Numbered from the stretch's first letter, positions 1 through 8,550 are shown. The stretch: 26,953 bases of DNA from Isotricha intestinalis (GCA_023807065.1 JAJJLU010003861.1:1-26953), one strand, 5' to 3'. Notes: a model not told the origin generated them from the letters alone. A program made the numbers and translations.

Positions 1-446
1 TTTTCTTTTTGAACAACATCTTCTAAATTTTCTAAGAAACCTCCTTTTTTTTTTTTTGATTTTTTATCTTCTTTTTCTTCATTTTTAGTGACAAATAAAT
101 CATTATCTTCTTTTTTTTTATATTTATCAGTATTAACATCAATATTATACATATCATCTTTTTTAGTATTAAAAGTAGAATTAAAGTTCATTCCTCCTAA
201 AGAACCTAAATTTAATCCTCCTCCAAAATTTGATGATGTTTTATAATTTTGATTTGGTATAAACATATTTTTTGAATAAGATGGATTATTTACATCATAT
301 TTATTCCCTGTTTTTGACATTTGATGTTGATAATAATTTGGTTTGTTTTTCCTACCAAAATAATTTCCTGAATCTTCGGAATCTTCGTTTGCATTTGATG
401 ATGATGATTCATCATAACCAAATCCATGATCATATTTTTTACTCAT
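1..446 (-). CDS. Coiled-coil protein, 5' fragment (left-arm copy)
   Basis: The first 148 codons of the same large coiled-coil protein that is complete at 14377-18150. The start codon is at 444-446 on the minus strand and the frame runs off the window at base 1. One difference from the right copy is visible: base 325 makes residue 42 His here and Pro in the complete gene. It is divergent from the kinesin gene, with 87 bp between the two start codons. Whether the gene is complete on this side cannot be seen. Confidence 0.85.
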   Translation of the reverse strand, partial: MSKKYDHGFGYDESSSSNANEDSEDSGNYFGRKNKPNYYQHQMSKTGNKYDVNNPSYSKNMFIPNQNYKTSSNFGGGLNLGSLGGMNFNSTFNTKKDDMYNIDVNTDKYKKKEDNDLFVTKNEEKEDKKSKKKKGGFLENLEDVVQKE

Positions 447-533
447 TTTTATTATTTTTTTTTTTATATTTTTTTGATTTATTAAAAAAGATTTTTATTT
501 TAATAGTTTTTTATTTTATTTTTTTATTTTTAT

Positions 534-2567
534 ATGATTACTAATAGTTCTAATTTAAATTCTTCTATTTCCACTCAAAAAAGTGAAACTATTAAAGTTT
601 GTATTAGAATTCGTCCACTATTATCACATGAAGATATTGAATATTGGGAAATAAATAAAGAAGAAAATTCAATAAGTTCAACTCAAATAGATGAAAAAGA
701 AGATAAAAGTAATACATTTTTAAAACCAAATCCTTTAAATTCCTTATTAATAGAATCAATATATACTCCTCAAAATTTTCATTTTGATAAAATATATACA
801 AAAGAAATATCAACTCAAACAATATATATAGAAATGTGTAGAGAAATAACAAAAAATTTTTTAAAAGGAATAAATGGTTCAATATTTACTTATGGTCAAA
901 CAACAAGTGGAAAAACATATACAATGTTAGGTAATCCTAAAAATCCAGGAATTCTTCCTTGTGTTTTAAAAGATATTTTTGATAATTTAAATAAATTAAA
1001 AAATGAAAATTTAAATATTAATTATAAAGTCTATTGTTCTTACATTGAAATCTATAATGAAAATATACATGATTTATTAACTGATGCTTCTTCTTTAAAA
1101 TTAATTGATGATAATAAATATGGAATTATTGTAGGAGATTCTAAAAAAGAAGAAATTAAAAATTTTGAAGATGGAATTAAAATGAAAAATATTGGAGAAG
1201 AAAATAGGAAATATAGAGATACAATGATAAATGAATATTCTTCTCGTTCACATACTATATTTCAATTATTTTTAGAAATTTCATCGATTGATGAAACAAA
1301 TATAATAACAACAAAAAATTCAATTTTAAATTTAGTTGATTTAGCAGGAAGTGAGAAATTAAGTCAAGGAAAAAATCCAAATGGTGAAACTGGTTATATT
1401 AATAAATCATTATTTGTTCTTGCTAATGTTATTAATAAATTAGCAGAAGGAAAAAATAATTATATTCCTTATAGAGATTCTAAATTAACGAGATTACTTT
1501 CTGTTGCATTAGGAGGAAACTCTTTAATTACTATTATATGTAATGTTTCTCCTTCTGCTTCTAATTATTTTCAAACTTTAAGTACTTTTAGATTCGCTTC
1601 AAGAGCTAAAGTTGTTAAATTAAAACCTAATGTTAATGAATATTTTGATGAGAAAGAATTAATTAATTTATATAAAAATCATATTTTGAAATTGAGAAAG
1701 GATTTAAAAAGTAATTCTAATTTAAATAATAATAGTATTAATGTTGAGAATAGTAATATTAATAATTGTGGTTTAGATGTTAAAGATAATGAAGATTATG
1801 AATATAGTATTAATGAAGATGATGATAAAGATTATAAAATGAGATATTTTAATGAAGTTTTGAAAAATAAAAAATTAAAAATGGAAAATGAAAAATTAAA
1901 AAAAGAATATGATAAAATTAGATTTTTTAATTTAAATTCTTATAATGAAGATAATAAAAATTTTAATAGTAAAGAAAATAATTTTATTGAACCTTATATT
2001 AAAAGTATATTAAGTATGGCAAATAATATTAAAAATACTTCTAATATTGAATTAATTCAAAAAAATTTAGATCAAATTAATCAAGAATACCTTAATCAAT
2101 TAAACACACTTCAACATTTTTATTTTTCAAAAATAAAAGATATTCAAAATCAAATTATAAATTTAACTGAATATAATAATGATAATATTAAGAATAATTA
2201 TTACCAAAATAATTTTCAGAACAATTATAATATTCCTTTGAATTTTAATAAATTATTTGAAGATATTCCTTTACAATTTATAAATGTTTCTGATATTCAA
2301 AACACAAAATTAACTTATGAAGAAAGAGAAGAACAATTAGAAGAATTAATGGATAACTATACTAATGAAATTGAAAAATATTATAATTTACTATTTGAAA
2401 AATATAAATTAAATGGAAATCAAAATGATTTAAATAAAATTTCTATGGAATATCAAAGTAATATTAATAAATTAAATGAAATTTATGAAACTAAACAAAG
2501 TATTTTGGAAAATAATTTTTTTGCAACATTAAAAATTTTAACTTCAAAAAAAGATAAAATGTATTAA
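534..2567 (+). CDS. Kinesin-7-like motor protein (left copy)
   Basis: A 677-residue kinesin with an N-terminal motor, so probably plus-end directed along microtubules. The motor spans about residues 19-365. The nucleotide-binding loop GQTTSGKT is at 121-128, switch I NEYSSRSH at 233-240, switch II DLAGSE at 269-274, and YRDSKLTRLL at 313-322. The rest is Asn/Lys-rich with predicted coiled coil, suitable for dimerisation; no cargo domain is recognisable. The loop sequence and the end of the motor (FASRAK, 354-359) most resemble the CENP-E/kinesin-7 group, an assignment from memory of the family. The start codon is the first ATG after an AT-only leader and lies 87 bp from the divergent coiled-coil gene. 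The protein is identical to the mirror copy at 12256-14289. Confidence 0.93.
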   Translation: MITNSSNLNSSISTQKSETIKVCIRIRPLLSHEDIEYWEINKEENSISSTQIDEKEDKSNTFLKPNPLNSLLIESIYTPQNFHFDKIYTKEISTQTIYIEMCREITKNFLKGINGSIFTYGQTTSGKTYTMLGNPKNPGILPCVLKDIFDNLNKLKNENLNINYKVYCSYIEIYNENIHDLLTDASSLKLIDDNKYGIIVGDSKKEEIKNFEDGIKMKNIGEENRKYRDTMINEYSSRSHTIFQLFLEISSIDETNIITTKNSILNLVDLAGSEKLSQGKNPNGETGYINKSLFVLANVINKLAEGKNNYIPYRDSKLTRLLSVALGGNSLITIICNVSPSASNYFQTLSTFRFASRAKVVKLKPNVNEYFDEKELINLYKNHILKLRKDLKSNSNLNNNSINVENSNINNCGLDVKDNEDYEYSINEDDDKDYKMRYFNEVLKNKKLKMENEKLKKEYDKIRFFNLNSYNEDNKNFNSKENNFIEPYIKSILSMANNIKNTSNIELIQKNLDQINQEYLNQLNTLQHFYFSKIKDIQNQIINLTEYNNDNIKNNYYQNNFQNNYNIPLNFNKLFEDIPLQFINVSDIQNTKLTYEEREEQLEELMDNYTNEIEKYYNLLFEKYKLNGNQNDLNKISMEYQSNINKLNEIYETKQSILENNFFATLKILTSKKDKMY

Positions 2568-3150
2568 AGAAATTCTCTTAATAATAATATAATATTTTAC
2601 TATTAATTGTTTATATAAAATTTATCAATTCAAATTATATATATTTATAGTATTATTTAATTTCAAGTTTTTAACGTTATAAAAAATTCTTGATTAAATT
2701 AAAAATAAATATTTCAATATTACTGGAGATTCTTTTCTATATAAAATTAAAATATTTTATATCATAATATTAGCAGTATTGTTCATTTCAAAAAAATATA
2801 TTAAGATATCATTAGATATAACTAAATTAGAATCAATCATCAAATAAATTTATTTATTTATAAAAAAATCTTTAATTCTTCATTTTATTCTTCTTTTTTT
2901 GAAAATAACATTATTATTTCATTTAATTACTTCATAAAAAAATTTAAGAATATATAACATTATCTTATATATTATTCACTTAATTTTTTTCTTTACTTAT
3001 TTCAACAATTTAAATTAAATTTAATTATTTTCTTTGAAAAAAAGAAATAATAAAAAAAATCTTTTTAAAAAAAAAAATATTTTTTCTTTTTTAAAAATCA
3101 TTTAAATTGAAAACATATAAATATATAATATAATCAAATCATAAAATAAT
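2568..3150. other. Intergenic region between convergent 3' ends (left copy)
   Basis: 583 bases between the ends of the kinesin and MAP kinase genes, which point at each other. It is almost entirely A and T, with no open frame of note, no tRNA-like cloverleaf and no recognisable element. It should hold both polyadenylation regions. Two of the arm differences lie here (2629 T versus C, 2723 C versus A, read on this strand). Confidence 0.7.
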
Positions 3151-4236
3151 TTACTTTCCCATTTTTTTTTGCATAGCAAGCAATTTTTTTCTTATTTCTT
3201 TTTTTCTTTTCAAAATATCATCATATAATTTTTGTTTATATTCCTTAACAGTATATTTAACATTATCATCGATAGGAATATGAATAGGTTTTTCGCAAGA
3301 AATTTCAGTGTCAGAATATTGATCATGAAAATCAGCAACATAAGGATGTTCTAAAGCTTGAATAACATTAATTCTTTTTTTAGGATTAAACTGCAATAAC
3401 TTACTTAATAAATCTAATTCAACAGGAGTAGCTTTAGGATATAAACTTTTTAAACTTTTAGTTTTACTAACAACAATAGTTTCTAACATAGTTTGTGCTA
3501 ATTCACTTTGAATGCTTTGAATATCTTCTTTAGAAGGTTTACCAGTAACTTCTAAAACTTTATTAATTTGACTTAAAGTACTGGTTCCAGGGAACATAGG
3601 TTTCCCACCTAATAATTCTCCAAATATACAACCTACACTCCACATATCAGCTTGAGTACCATATTTAGTACTTCCTAATAATATTTCAGGTGCTCTATAC
3701 CATCTTGTTGCTACGTAATCTGTCATTACTACATCTTTACCTGTGTTACTTGTTATGCATCTTGCTAAACCAAAATCACATACTTTTATATATGAATCAG
3801 AATTTATTAATATATTTGAAGGCTTTAAATCACGGTGAATTATACCTGCTGAATGAATAAATTTTAATGCTTTTAATAATTGATACATTATAAACTGCTT
3901 GTGTATTGGTTCTAAAATATTTGCTCTTATTACTGTGTGTAAATCTGTCTCCATATATTCAAATACTAAATATATATCTTTATCATTTTCTGCTTTTATT
4001 ACATTTAGTAATCTTATTATATTCTCATGACCGTTTAATTCTTGAAGTAACATTATTTCTCTATATGTTCTTTGAGAATCTGTCGCATTTTGAAATGCGT
4101 CAAAATTTTTTTTTAATGCTACTGTTTCATGAGTTTTTTTATCCATTGCTTTAAATACTACTCCGTATGCTCCTTTTCCTTGTTTGTTTAGAAGTTCGTA
4201 ACGTTTTAGAATGTGACTTTCTATTTCTTCTACCAT
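3151..4236 (-). CDS. ERK7/MAPK15-like MAP kinase (left copy)
   Basis: A 361-residue atypical MAP kinase. All catalytic elements are present: Gly-rich loop GKGAYG at 20-25, ATP-binding Lys in VALKK (K42), helix-C Glu60, catalytic HRDLKPSN at 134-141, DFG at 154-156, and APE at 182-184. The activation motif is TDY (172-174) where most ERK7/8 kinases have TEY. KNFDAFQNATDSQRTYREI (43-61) and MWSVGCIFGELLGGKPMFPG (198-217) are typical of the ERK7/8 (MAPK15) group. In other eukaryotes that group autophosphorylates and acts in cilium assembly and autophagy. It ends soon after the kinase domain in a Lys-rich tail and lacks the long C-terminal region of animal MAPK15. It diverges from the NBR1-like gene with 100 bp between starts. 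Confidence 0.95.
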   Translation of the reverse strand: MVEEIESHILKRYELLNKQGKGAYGVVFKAMDKKTHETVALKKNFDAFQNATDSQRTYREIMLLQELNGHENIIRLLNVIKAENDKDIYLVFEYMETDLHTVIRANILEPIHKQFIMYQLLKALKFIHSAGIIHRDLKPSNILINSDSYIKVCDFGLARCITSNTGKDVVMTDYVATRWYRAPEILLGSTKYGTQADMWSVGCIFGELLGGKPMFPGTSTLSQINKVLEVTGKPSKEDIQSIQSELAQTMLETIVVSKTKSLKSLYPKATPVELDLLSKLLQFNPKKRINVIQALEHPYVADFHDQYSDTEISCEKPIHIPIDDNVKYTVKEYKQKLYDDILKRKKEIRKKLLAMQKKMGK

Positions 4237-4336
4237 ATTTTTTATTGGAGTTTTAAATATTATATTTTTAATAATTTTTATTTTTTTTTTTCATATTTCA
4301 TTTTATTTTTTTTTAAGTATAATATTTAACTATTTA

Positions 4337-5152
4337 ATGAGTCTTACTTCTAGAGAAAATTCTAATAAAAGAAATGATTCAAATACTCATAAAGGTAATA
4401 AAATAAATAAAAATGATGATGAGAAAAAGGGTTTATTAGAAAAAAAAATTATTTCAAATACAATATCAAAATATAAAACTCAACCAAAGAATGATTCTTT
4501 TATTAAAAATATCTTAGAATATTTTGAAGAAATAAAAAAACAAAAAGTAGATGATGAAAAAAATAGATTAATTACTGTATCATATCTTATAGATCCAAAT
4601 GAAAATATTTCTGAAGAAGAAAGATTATATAAACATGAAGGAATTTCATGTTCAAAATGTAAAATAAAAAATATAAAAGGAAATAGATATATGTGTAAAG
4701 AATGTCCTTATTATAATTTATGTTTTATTTGTGAATTTGTAAATTATTATGATGAGAATCCACATGAACATGATTTTATTAAAATTAGAACTGAAAAAGA
4801 TTTAAATAAAATTAAAGGAGATTATAGATTTAAAATGAGTTTTAATAAAAATGAAATTTCAATGACAAAAAATGATGTTTATGAATTAAATTTTGAAAAT
4901 ATTGGTGAGAAAGATTGGCCAAAAGAAACTAAAGTTGTTTGTTTGAAAGATAATTCTGATTGTGAATTTGATGAAACCCCCATTGGAAAAGTAGAAAGTC
5001 ATAAAAAAAAGTCAGTTAATATAAAAATGAAAAATATGAAATTTACAAACAATATTTGTCATTGTATATTTACTCTAAAAGCTAAAGATAGAAATAATAG
5101 AGATATAAAATTTTTATTCCCTTCTGAAATAAATATAATTAAATCAAAGTAA
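4337..5152 (+). CDS. NBR1-like ZZ plus FW domain protein (left copy)
   Basis: A 271-residue protein with a Lys/Asn-rich N-terminus, a ZZ zinc finger at about 100-147 (C105, C108, C120, C123, C129, C132, H143, H145) and a C-terminal domain at about 165-268 that resembles the Ig-like FW/Nbr1 domain, with Trp194 in NIGEKDWP. NBR1 proteins are selective-autophagy receptors, but this one lacks a visible PB1 or UBA domain, so a receptor role is only a suggestion. It differs from the right copy at residue 4 (Thr versus Ile) and at 213 and 215 (Glu/Pro versus Asp/Phe). The last two come from a cluster of five base changes at 4975-4981. It is 63 bp upstream of the Rab gene on the same strand. Confidence 0.8.
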   Translation: MSLTSRENSNKRNDSNTHKGNKINKNDDEKKGLLEKKIISNTISKYKTQPKNDSFIKNILEYFEEIKKQKVDDEKNRLITVSYLIDPNENISEEERLYKHEGISCSKCKIKNIKGNRYMCKECPYYNLCFICEFVNYYDENPHEHDFIKIRTEKDLNKIKGDYRFKMSFNKNEISMTKNDVYELNFENIGEKDWPKETKVVCLKDNSDCEFDETPIGKVESHKKKSVNIKMKNMKFTNNICHCIFTLKAKDRNNRDIKFLFPSEINIIKSK

Positions 5153-5195
5153 TAAAAACATTTAAGAAAAAAATTAAATTTTTTAAAATAGTATC

Positions 5196-5214
5196 AAAAA
5201 AAAAAAAAAAAAAA
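5196..5214 (+). repeat. Run of 19 A before Rab start
   Basis: Homopolymer immediately upstream of the Rab start codon, present with the same length in the mirror copy (9609-9627 as T). Fast-changing tracts like this are expected to differ in length between old duplicates. Confidence 0.9.
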
Positions 5215-5215
5215 T

Positions 5216-6030
5216 ATGTCAGAAGACGGAGAAGCGAAAACATGTAAAGTAGTATTATTAGGAGAATCAGGAGTAGGAAAAACATGTATAATATCAAGAT
5301 ATACAAATAATACATTTGAAGAAAATATAATGTCAACAACAGGAGCATCATATTGTGGGAAAGCAATGACATTTGATGAATATGGTGGAAAAACAATAAA
5401 ATTTGAAATATGGGATACAGCAGGACAAGAAAAATATAGAGCTTTAACTAAAATATTTTATAAAGATGCTGCAGTTGCAATTTTAGTGTATGATATTACT
5501 AGAAGAAAATCTTTTGATGAAATAAAAAATTATTGGTATAATCAAATTAAAGAATCTGGAAAAGCAAATATAAGTAAGAATAAATATATAAATAAAAAAA
5601 CATAAATAAAATAAATAAAAGTAATGTAATATATAATATTAATAAAGAAAAAATATTATAATTACATTACATTATTTATTTATTTATTTTTTCTTTTTTA
5701 TAAAAATTAGTCACCGCAATTGCTGCAAATAAATCTGATTTATATGAAAACGAACAAGTTAAAGAAGAAGAAGCAAGAGCATATGCAAATGAAATTGGGG
5801 CTATATTTAAATTAACTTCTGCTTTTACTTCTGCTGGAATTGAAGAATTATTTAAAGCTGTTGGTTGTAAATATATTGATCCTACTTATGATGAAGAAAA
5901 AAATTGTGGAAGTGGTGGGACTGGAAATTTTAATAATAATGAAGAAGTTAGTAGAGGTGTTAAATTAGATGAAAAAAAAATCATTAAAAAAAAAAAAGGA
6001 GGATGTTGTGGATCCAAAGATAAAGAATAG
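5216..6030 (+). CDS. Rab-family GTPase, two exons (left copy)
   Basis: Small GTPase of vesicle traffic. Exon 1 is 5216-5573 and exon 2 is 5711-6030; joining them gives 225 residues. GESGVGKT (P-loop) is at 16-23, switch I STTGASY at 40-46, WDTAGQE at 66-72, NKSD at 126-129, and TSA (G5) at 155-157. Without splicing the frame stops at 129 residues, before the NKxD motif, so the intron is well supported. The sequence is closest in style to Rab5/Rab21 types and to ciliate Rabs, from memory. The C-terminus has a Lys-rich stretch, then a Cys pair (218-219) followed by six more residues, whereas Rabs normally end at or within about three residues of the cysteines. The start ATG follows a run of 19 A. 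TAG is the stop. Confidence 0.92.
5574..5710 (+). other. Spliceosomal intron in Rab gene (left copy)
   Basis: 137 bases with donor GTAAGA at 5574 and acceptor ATTAG ending at 5710. It interrupts codon 120 after its first base, and joining restores the Rab frame exactly through NKSD. Its middle folds into a hairpin: 5621-5640 pairs with 5652-5670, with one bulged base and an 11-base loop. The hairpin is an inference from complementarity only. Confidence 0.9.
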
Positions 6031-6272
6031 GTTCTTTTATATTTACTTTATTATAACAAATTTATTATCTTTCTTTTTTTTTTGGATTTTTATTAAATCA
6101 ATAAAAAAAAGGAAAAAATATAAAATAATATTATTTTTATTTCTTTCTTGTAAAATATTTTATTTATTTTTATGAAGTTAAATATAATTTTAAAATATTT
6201 TTTTATTTTATTTATCTATAATTATAACATAATTATTAACTAAATTTTTTAATAAATTCCAATATTTTTTAA

Positions 6273-7355
6273 ATGAAAGACATTAAAGAAGAAAATATAT
6301 CATCTAAGAAAAGAACAATAATTATAAAAGGAGTAAATCCCTTTGTTCCAATAATTGATATATATACACAATTAATTAAATTTACAGGAGAAATAAAAAA
6401 AATTTCTATAGTCCACAATCCATCTTTTCCAGGAATTAGTTTAGGAATTTTCCAAATTGATTATATTGATCATCAATCTGCTTTAAATGCAATTAAAATT
6501 ATAAATGAAGAAAAAAAACTTTCTATGATTGAAGGAAATATTTTTGCTTCTTTTGCTGATATTTCCAAAGATAATTTAACCCAAATTATGATTGATTCTT
6601 CCCATGTTTTATCTTTTGAAAATTTAAATATTAATGTCATTAATGCTTTAGATTTTAAAAATTATTTAATTCAATATTTGAAAAGTAATGGTAATTCTTC
6701 TATTCAAATTTTAAAATTGAGACAATATTCTAATAAAATTGTTATTGTTTTTAATGAATTTCCATCTTGTTTAAAAGAATTTGTTGATAATGAAAAAAAT
6801 TATTTTACTTATAAATCTAAAAATATTCCTATTAAGCCAATGATAAAGCCAATAGTAAATATTGGGAAATATAAAGAAAAAACAATAAAATTATCTTTAT
6901 ATTCTTTAATTGAAAATGATAAAATTAGAATATTAAATAGAATAATTGAAGGTAAAAATTTAAATGAGGAAAATTCATTATTGAAAAAAAAAGGAGAAAA
7001 ATTATATAGTCAAATAATAGATGAGGAAAGAAGAGAACAAGAAAGAGAAAGAGAAGAATATAATTCAAGACATTCATTGAATAAAAAAAGAGAAAGAGAA
7101 AATTCAGATAGAAAAAGATATTCAAGTGATAATGAATCAAGAAGAAGAAATGATGATTATAATAATAGAAATAATAATAATAATAATAATGATTTAAATG
7201 GTGGATTAACTCAATTAGCTAATTTATTAAGTAATCCTGCTATATCACAAATACTTCAATTATTATCTAATCAAGATTTAGATATTAGTCAATTAAAAAA
7301 TAATCAAAATAATAATTTGAATTATTTAAATTATTATTTGGTAAATTTAAATTAA
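6273..7355 (+). CDS. RRM-like RNA-binding protein, truncated at the palindrome junction (left copy)
   Basis: 360 residues. Residues 14-97 look like one RNA-recognition motif (RNP2-like TIIIKGV at 15-21, RNP1-like region 54-64). A possible second, degenerate RRM follows at about 120-175. Then come a strongly charged Arg/Glu/Ser region (about 250-298) and an Asn/Gln-rich tail. Such a layout is common in splicing-related proteins, but the specific family is not recognised. Residues 1-350 are identical to the right copy; the last ten residues are encoded by the spacer read on the wrong strand, so this 3' end is a by-product of the fold-back. The native C-terminus is missing. Confidence 0.65.
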   Translation: MKDIKEENISSKKRTIIIKGVNPFVPIIDIYTQLIKFTGEIKKISIVHNPSFPGISLGIFQIDYIDHQSALNAIKIINEEKKLSMIEGNIFASFADISKDNLTQIMIDSSHVLSFENLNINVINALDFKNYLIQYLKSNGNSSIQILKLRQYSNKIVIVFNEFPSCLKEFVDNEKNYFTYKSKNIPIKPMIKPIVNIGKYKEKTIKLSLYSLIENDKIRILNRIIEGKNLNEENSLLKKKGEKLYSQIIDEERREQEREREEYNSRHSLNKKRERENSDRKRYSSDNESRRRNDDYNNRNNNNNNNDLNGGLTQLANLLSNPAISQILQLLSNQDLDISQLKNNQNNNLNYLNYYLVNLN

Positions 7356-8550
7356 TATTATTTTCTTCAATTATATTTCTTGGTGGTATTTGATTAAAAG
7401 TATTATTATTTAAATTTTGATTATTTTGATTTAAATTAATTTGATTTTGAATATTTTGATTATTATTATTTTGAGTATTTTGATTATTTAAATTTAAATT
7501 ATTCAAATTATTATTTTGATTATTTTTTAATTGACTAATATCTAAATCTTGATTAGATAATAATTGAAGTATTTGTGATATAGCAGGATTACTTAATAAA
7601 TTAGCTAATTGAGTTAATCCACCATTTAAATCATTATTATTATTATTATTATTTCTATTATTATAATCATCATTTCTTCTTCTTGATTCATTATCACTTG
7701 AATATCTTTTTCTATCTGAATTTTCTCTTTCTCTTTTTTTATTCAATGAATGTCTTGAATTATATTCTTCTCTTTCTCTTTCTTGTTCTCTTCTTTCCTC
7801 ATCTATTATTTGACTATATAATTTTTCTCCTTTTTTTTTCAATAATGAATTTTCCTCATTTAAATTTTTACCTTCAATTATTCTATTTAATATTCTAATT
7901 TTATCATTTTCAATTAAAGAATATAAAGATAATTTTATTGTTTTTTCTTTATATTTCCCAATATTTACTATTGGCTTTATCATTGGCTTAATAGGAATAT
8001 TTTTAGATTTATAAGTAAAATAATTTTTTTCATTATCAACAAATTCTTTTAAACAAGATGGAAATTCATTAAAAACAATAACAATTTTATTAGAATATTG
8101 TCTCAATTTTAAAATTTGAATAGAAGAATTACCATTACTTTTCAAATATTGAATTAAATAATTTTTAAAATCTAAAGCATTAATGACATTAATATTTAAA
8201 TTTTCAAAAGATAAAACATGGGAAGAATCAATCATAATTTGGGTTAAATTATCTTTGGAAATATCAGCAAAAGAAGCAAAAATATTTCCTTCAATCATAG
8301 AAAGTTTTTTTTCTTCATTTATAATTTTAATTGCATTTAAAGCAGATTGATGATCAATATAATCAATTTGGAAAATTCCTAAACTAATTCCTGGAAAAGA
8401 TGGATTGTGGACTATAGAAATTTTTTTTATTTCTCCTGTAAATTTAATTAATTGTGTATATATATCAATTATTGGAACAAAGGGATTTACTCCTTTTATA
8501 ATTATTGTTCTTTTCTTAGATGATATATTTTCTTCTTTAATGTCTTTCAT
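7285..8550 (-). CDS. RRM-like RNA-binding protein with chimeric C-terminus (right copy)
   Basis: 421 residues. Residues 1-350 match the left copy. Residues 351-409 are encoded by the unique spacer and look like the native continuation: Asn/Gln-rich, with a non-repetitive stretch IPPRNIIEE near 389. After the junction at 7323 the frame enters the left arm in antisense and stops within 12 codons, so the last residues (ending YYFDYFLID) are artificial. The true 3' end of the gene is absent from the window. RRM-like fold at 14-97; charged Arg/Glu region at about 250-298. This copy best represents the original gene. Confidence 0.65.
   Translation of the reverse strand: MKDIKEENISSKKRTIIIKGVNPFVPIIDIYTQLIKFTGEIKKISIVHNPSFPGISLGIFQIDYIDHQSALNAIKIINEEKKLSMIEGNIFASFADISKDNLTQIMIDSSHVLSFENLNINVINALDFKNYLIQYLKSNGNSSIQILKLRQYSNKIVIVFNEFPSCLKEFVDNEKNYFTYKSKNIPIKPMIKPIVNIGKYKEKTIKLSLYSLIENDKIRILNRIIEGKNLNEENSLLKKKGEKLYSQIIDEERREQEREREEYNSRHSLNKKRERENSDRKRYSSDNESRRRNDDYNNRNNNNNNNDLNGGLTQLANLLSNPAISQILQLLSNQDLDISQLKNNQNNNLNNLNLNNQNTQNNNNQNIQNQINLNQNNQNLNNNTFNQIPPRNIIEENNINLNLPNNNLNNSNYYFDYFLID
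7323..7500. other. Unique spacer at palindrome centre
   Basis: These 178 bases are the only sequence between the two arms without a mirror partner. Near each edge the match briefly resumes: 7324-7332 pairs with 7491-7499 after one mismatch. The self-complementary 10-mer AATTTAAATT occurs at 7344-7353 and 7491-7500. Read on the minus strand, the spacer is an open continuation of the RRM-like gene of the right arm (59 codons, Asn/Gln-rich), so it is probably native gene sequence beyond the duplicated part. Confidence 0.9.

Larger units (their letters stand above)
1..7322 (+). repeat. Left arm of giant inverted repeat
   Basis: This stretch is the reverse complement of 7501-14822, with position x pairing with 14823-x. 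Every gene in it has a mirror copy at the coordinates this rule predicts. I found nine base differences (at 325, 2629, 2723, 4347, 4975 and 4978-4981) and no insertion or deletion, although my base-by-base comparison was not exhaustive. The arm starts at the window edge in the middle of a gene, so its outer end is not seen. Confidence 0.97.

Noticed and set aside
1..100. Telomere at the window start, or at 26850-26953
   Set aside because: No G-rich or C-rich tandem repeat is present at either end; both are ordinary AT-rich sequence.
272..544. Open frame of 90 residues (and its mirror at 14279-14551)
   Set aside because: It lies antisense to the 5' end of the coiled-coil gene, has no ATG at its start and encodes a Leu/Phe/His-rich sequence of the kind any A-rich gene gives on its other strand.
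2568..3150. tRNA or small RNA gene in the intergenic region
   Set aside because: No cloverleaf, no GC-rich stem and no A/B box-like sequence could be found on either strand.
5969..6175. Open frame of 68 residues overlapping the end of the Rab gene (mirror at 8648-8854)
   Set aside because: Its first part is a frame-shifted reading of Rab exon 2 (Lys runs) and the rest is AT-rich 3' sequence; no domain or independent coding signal.
7323..7500. Transposon or replication origin at the palindrome centre
   Set aside because: The spacer continues the reading frame of the RRM-like gene and has no terminal repeats, target-site duplication or transposase.
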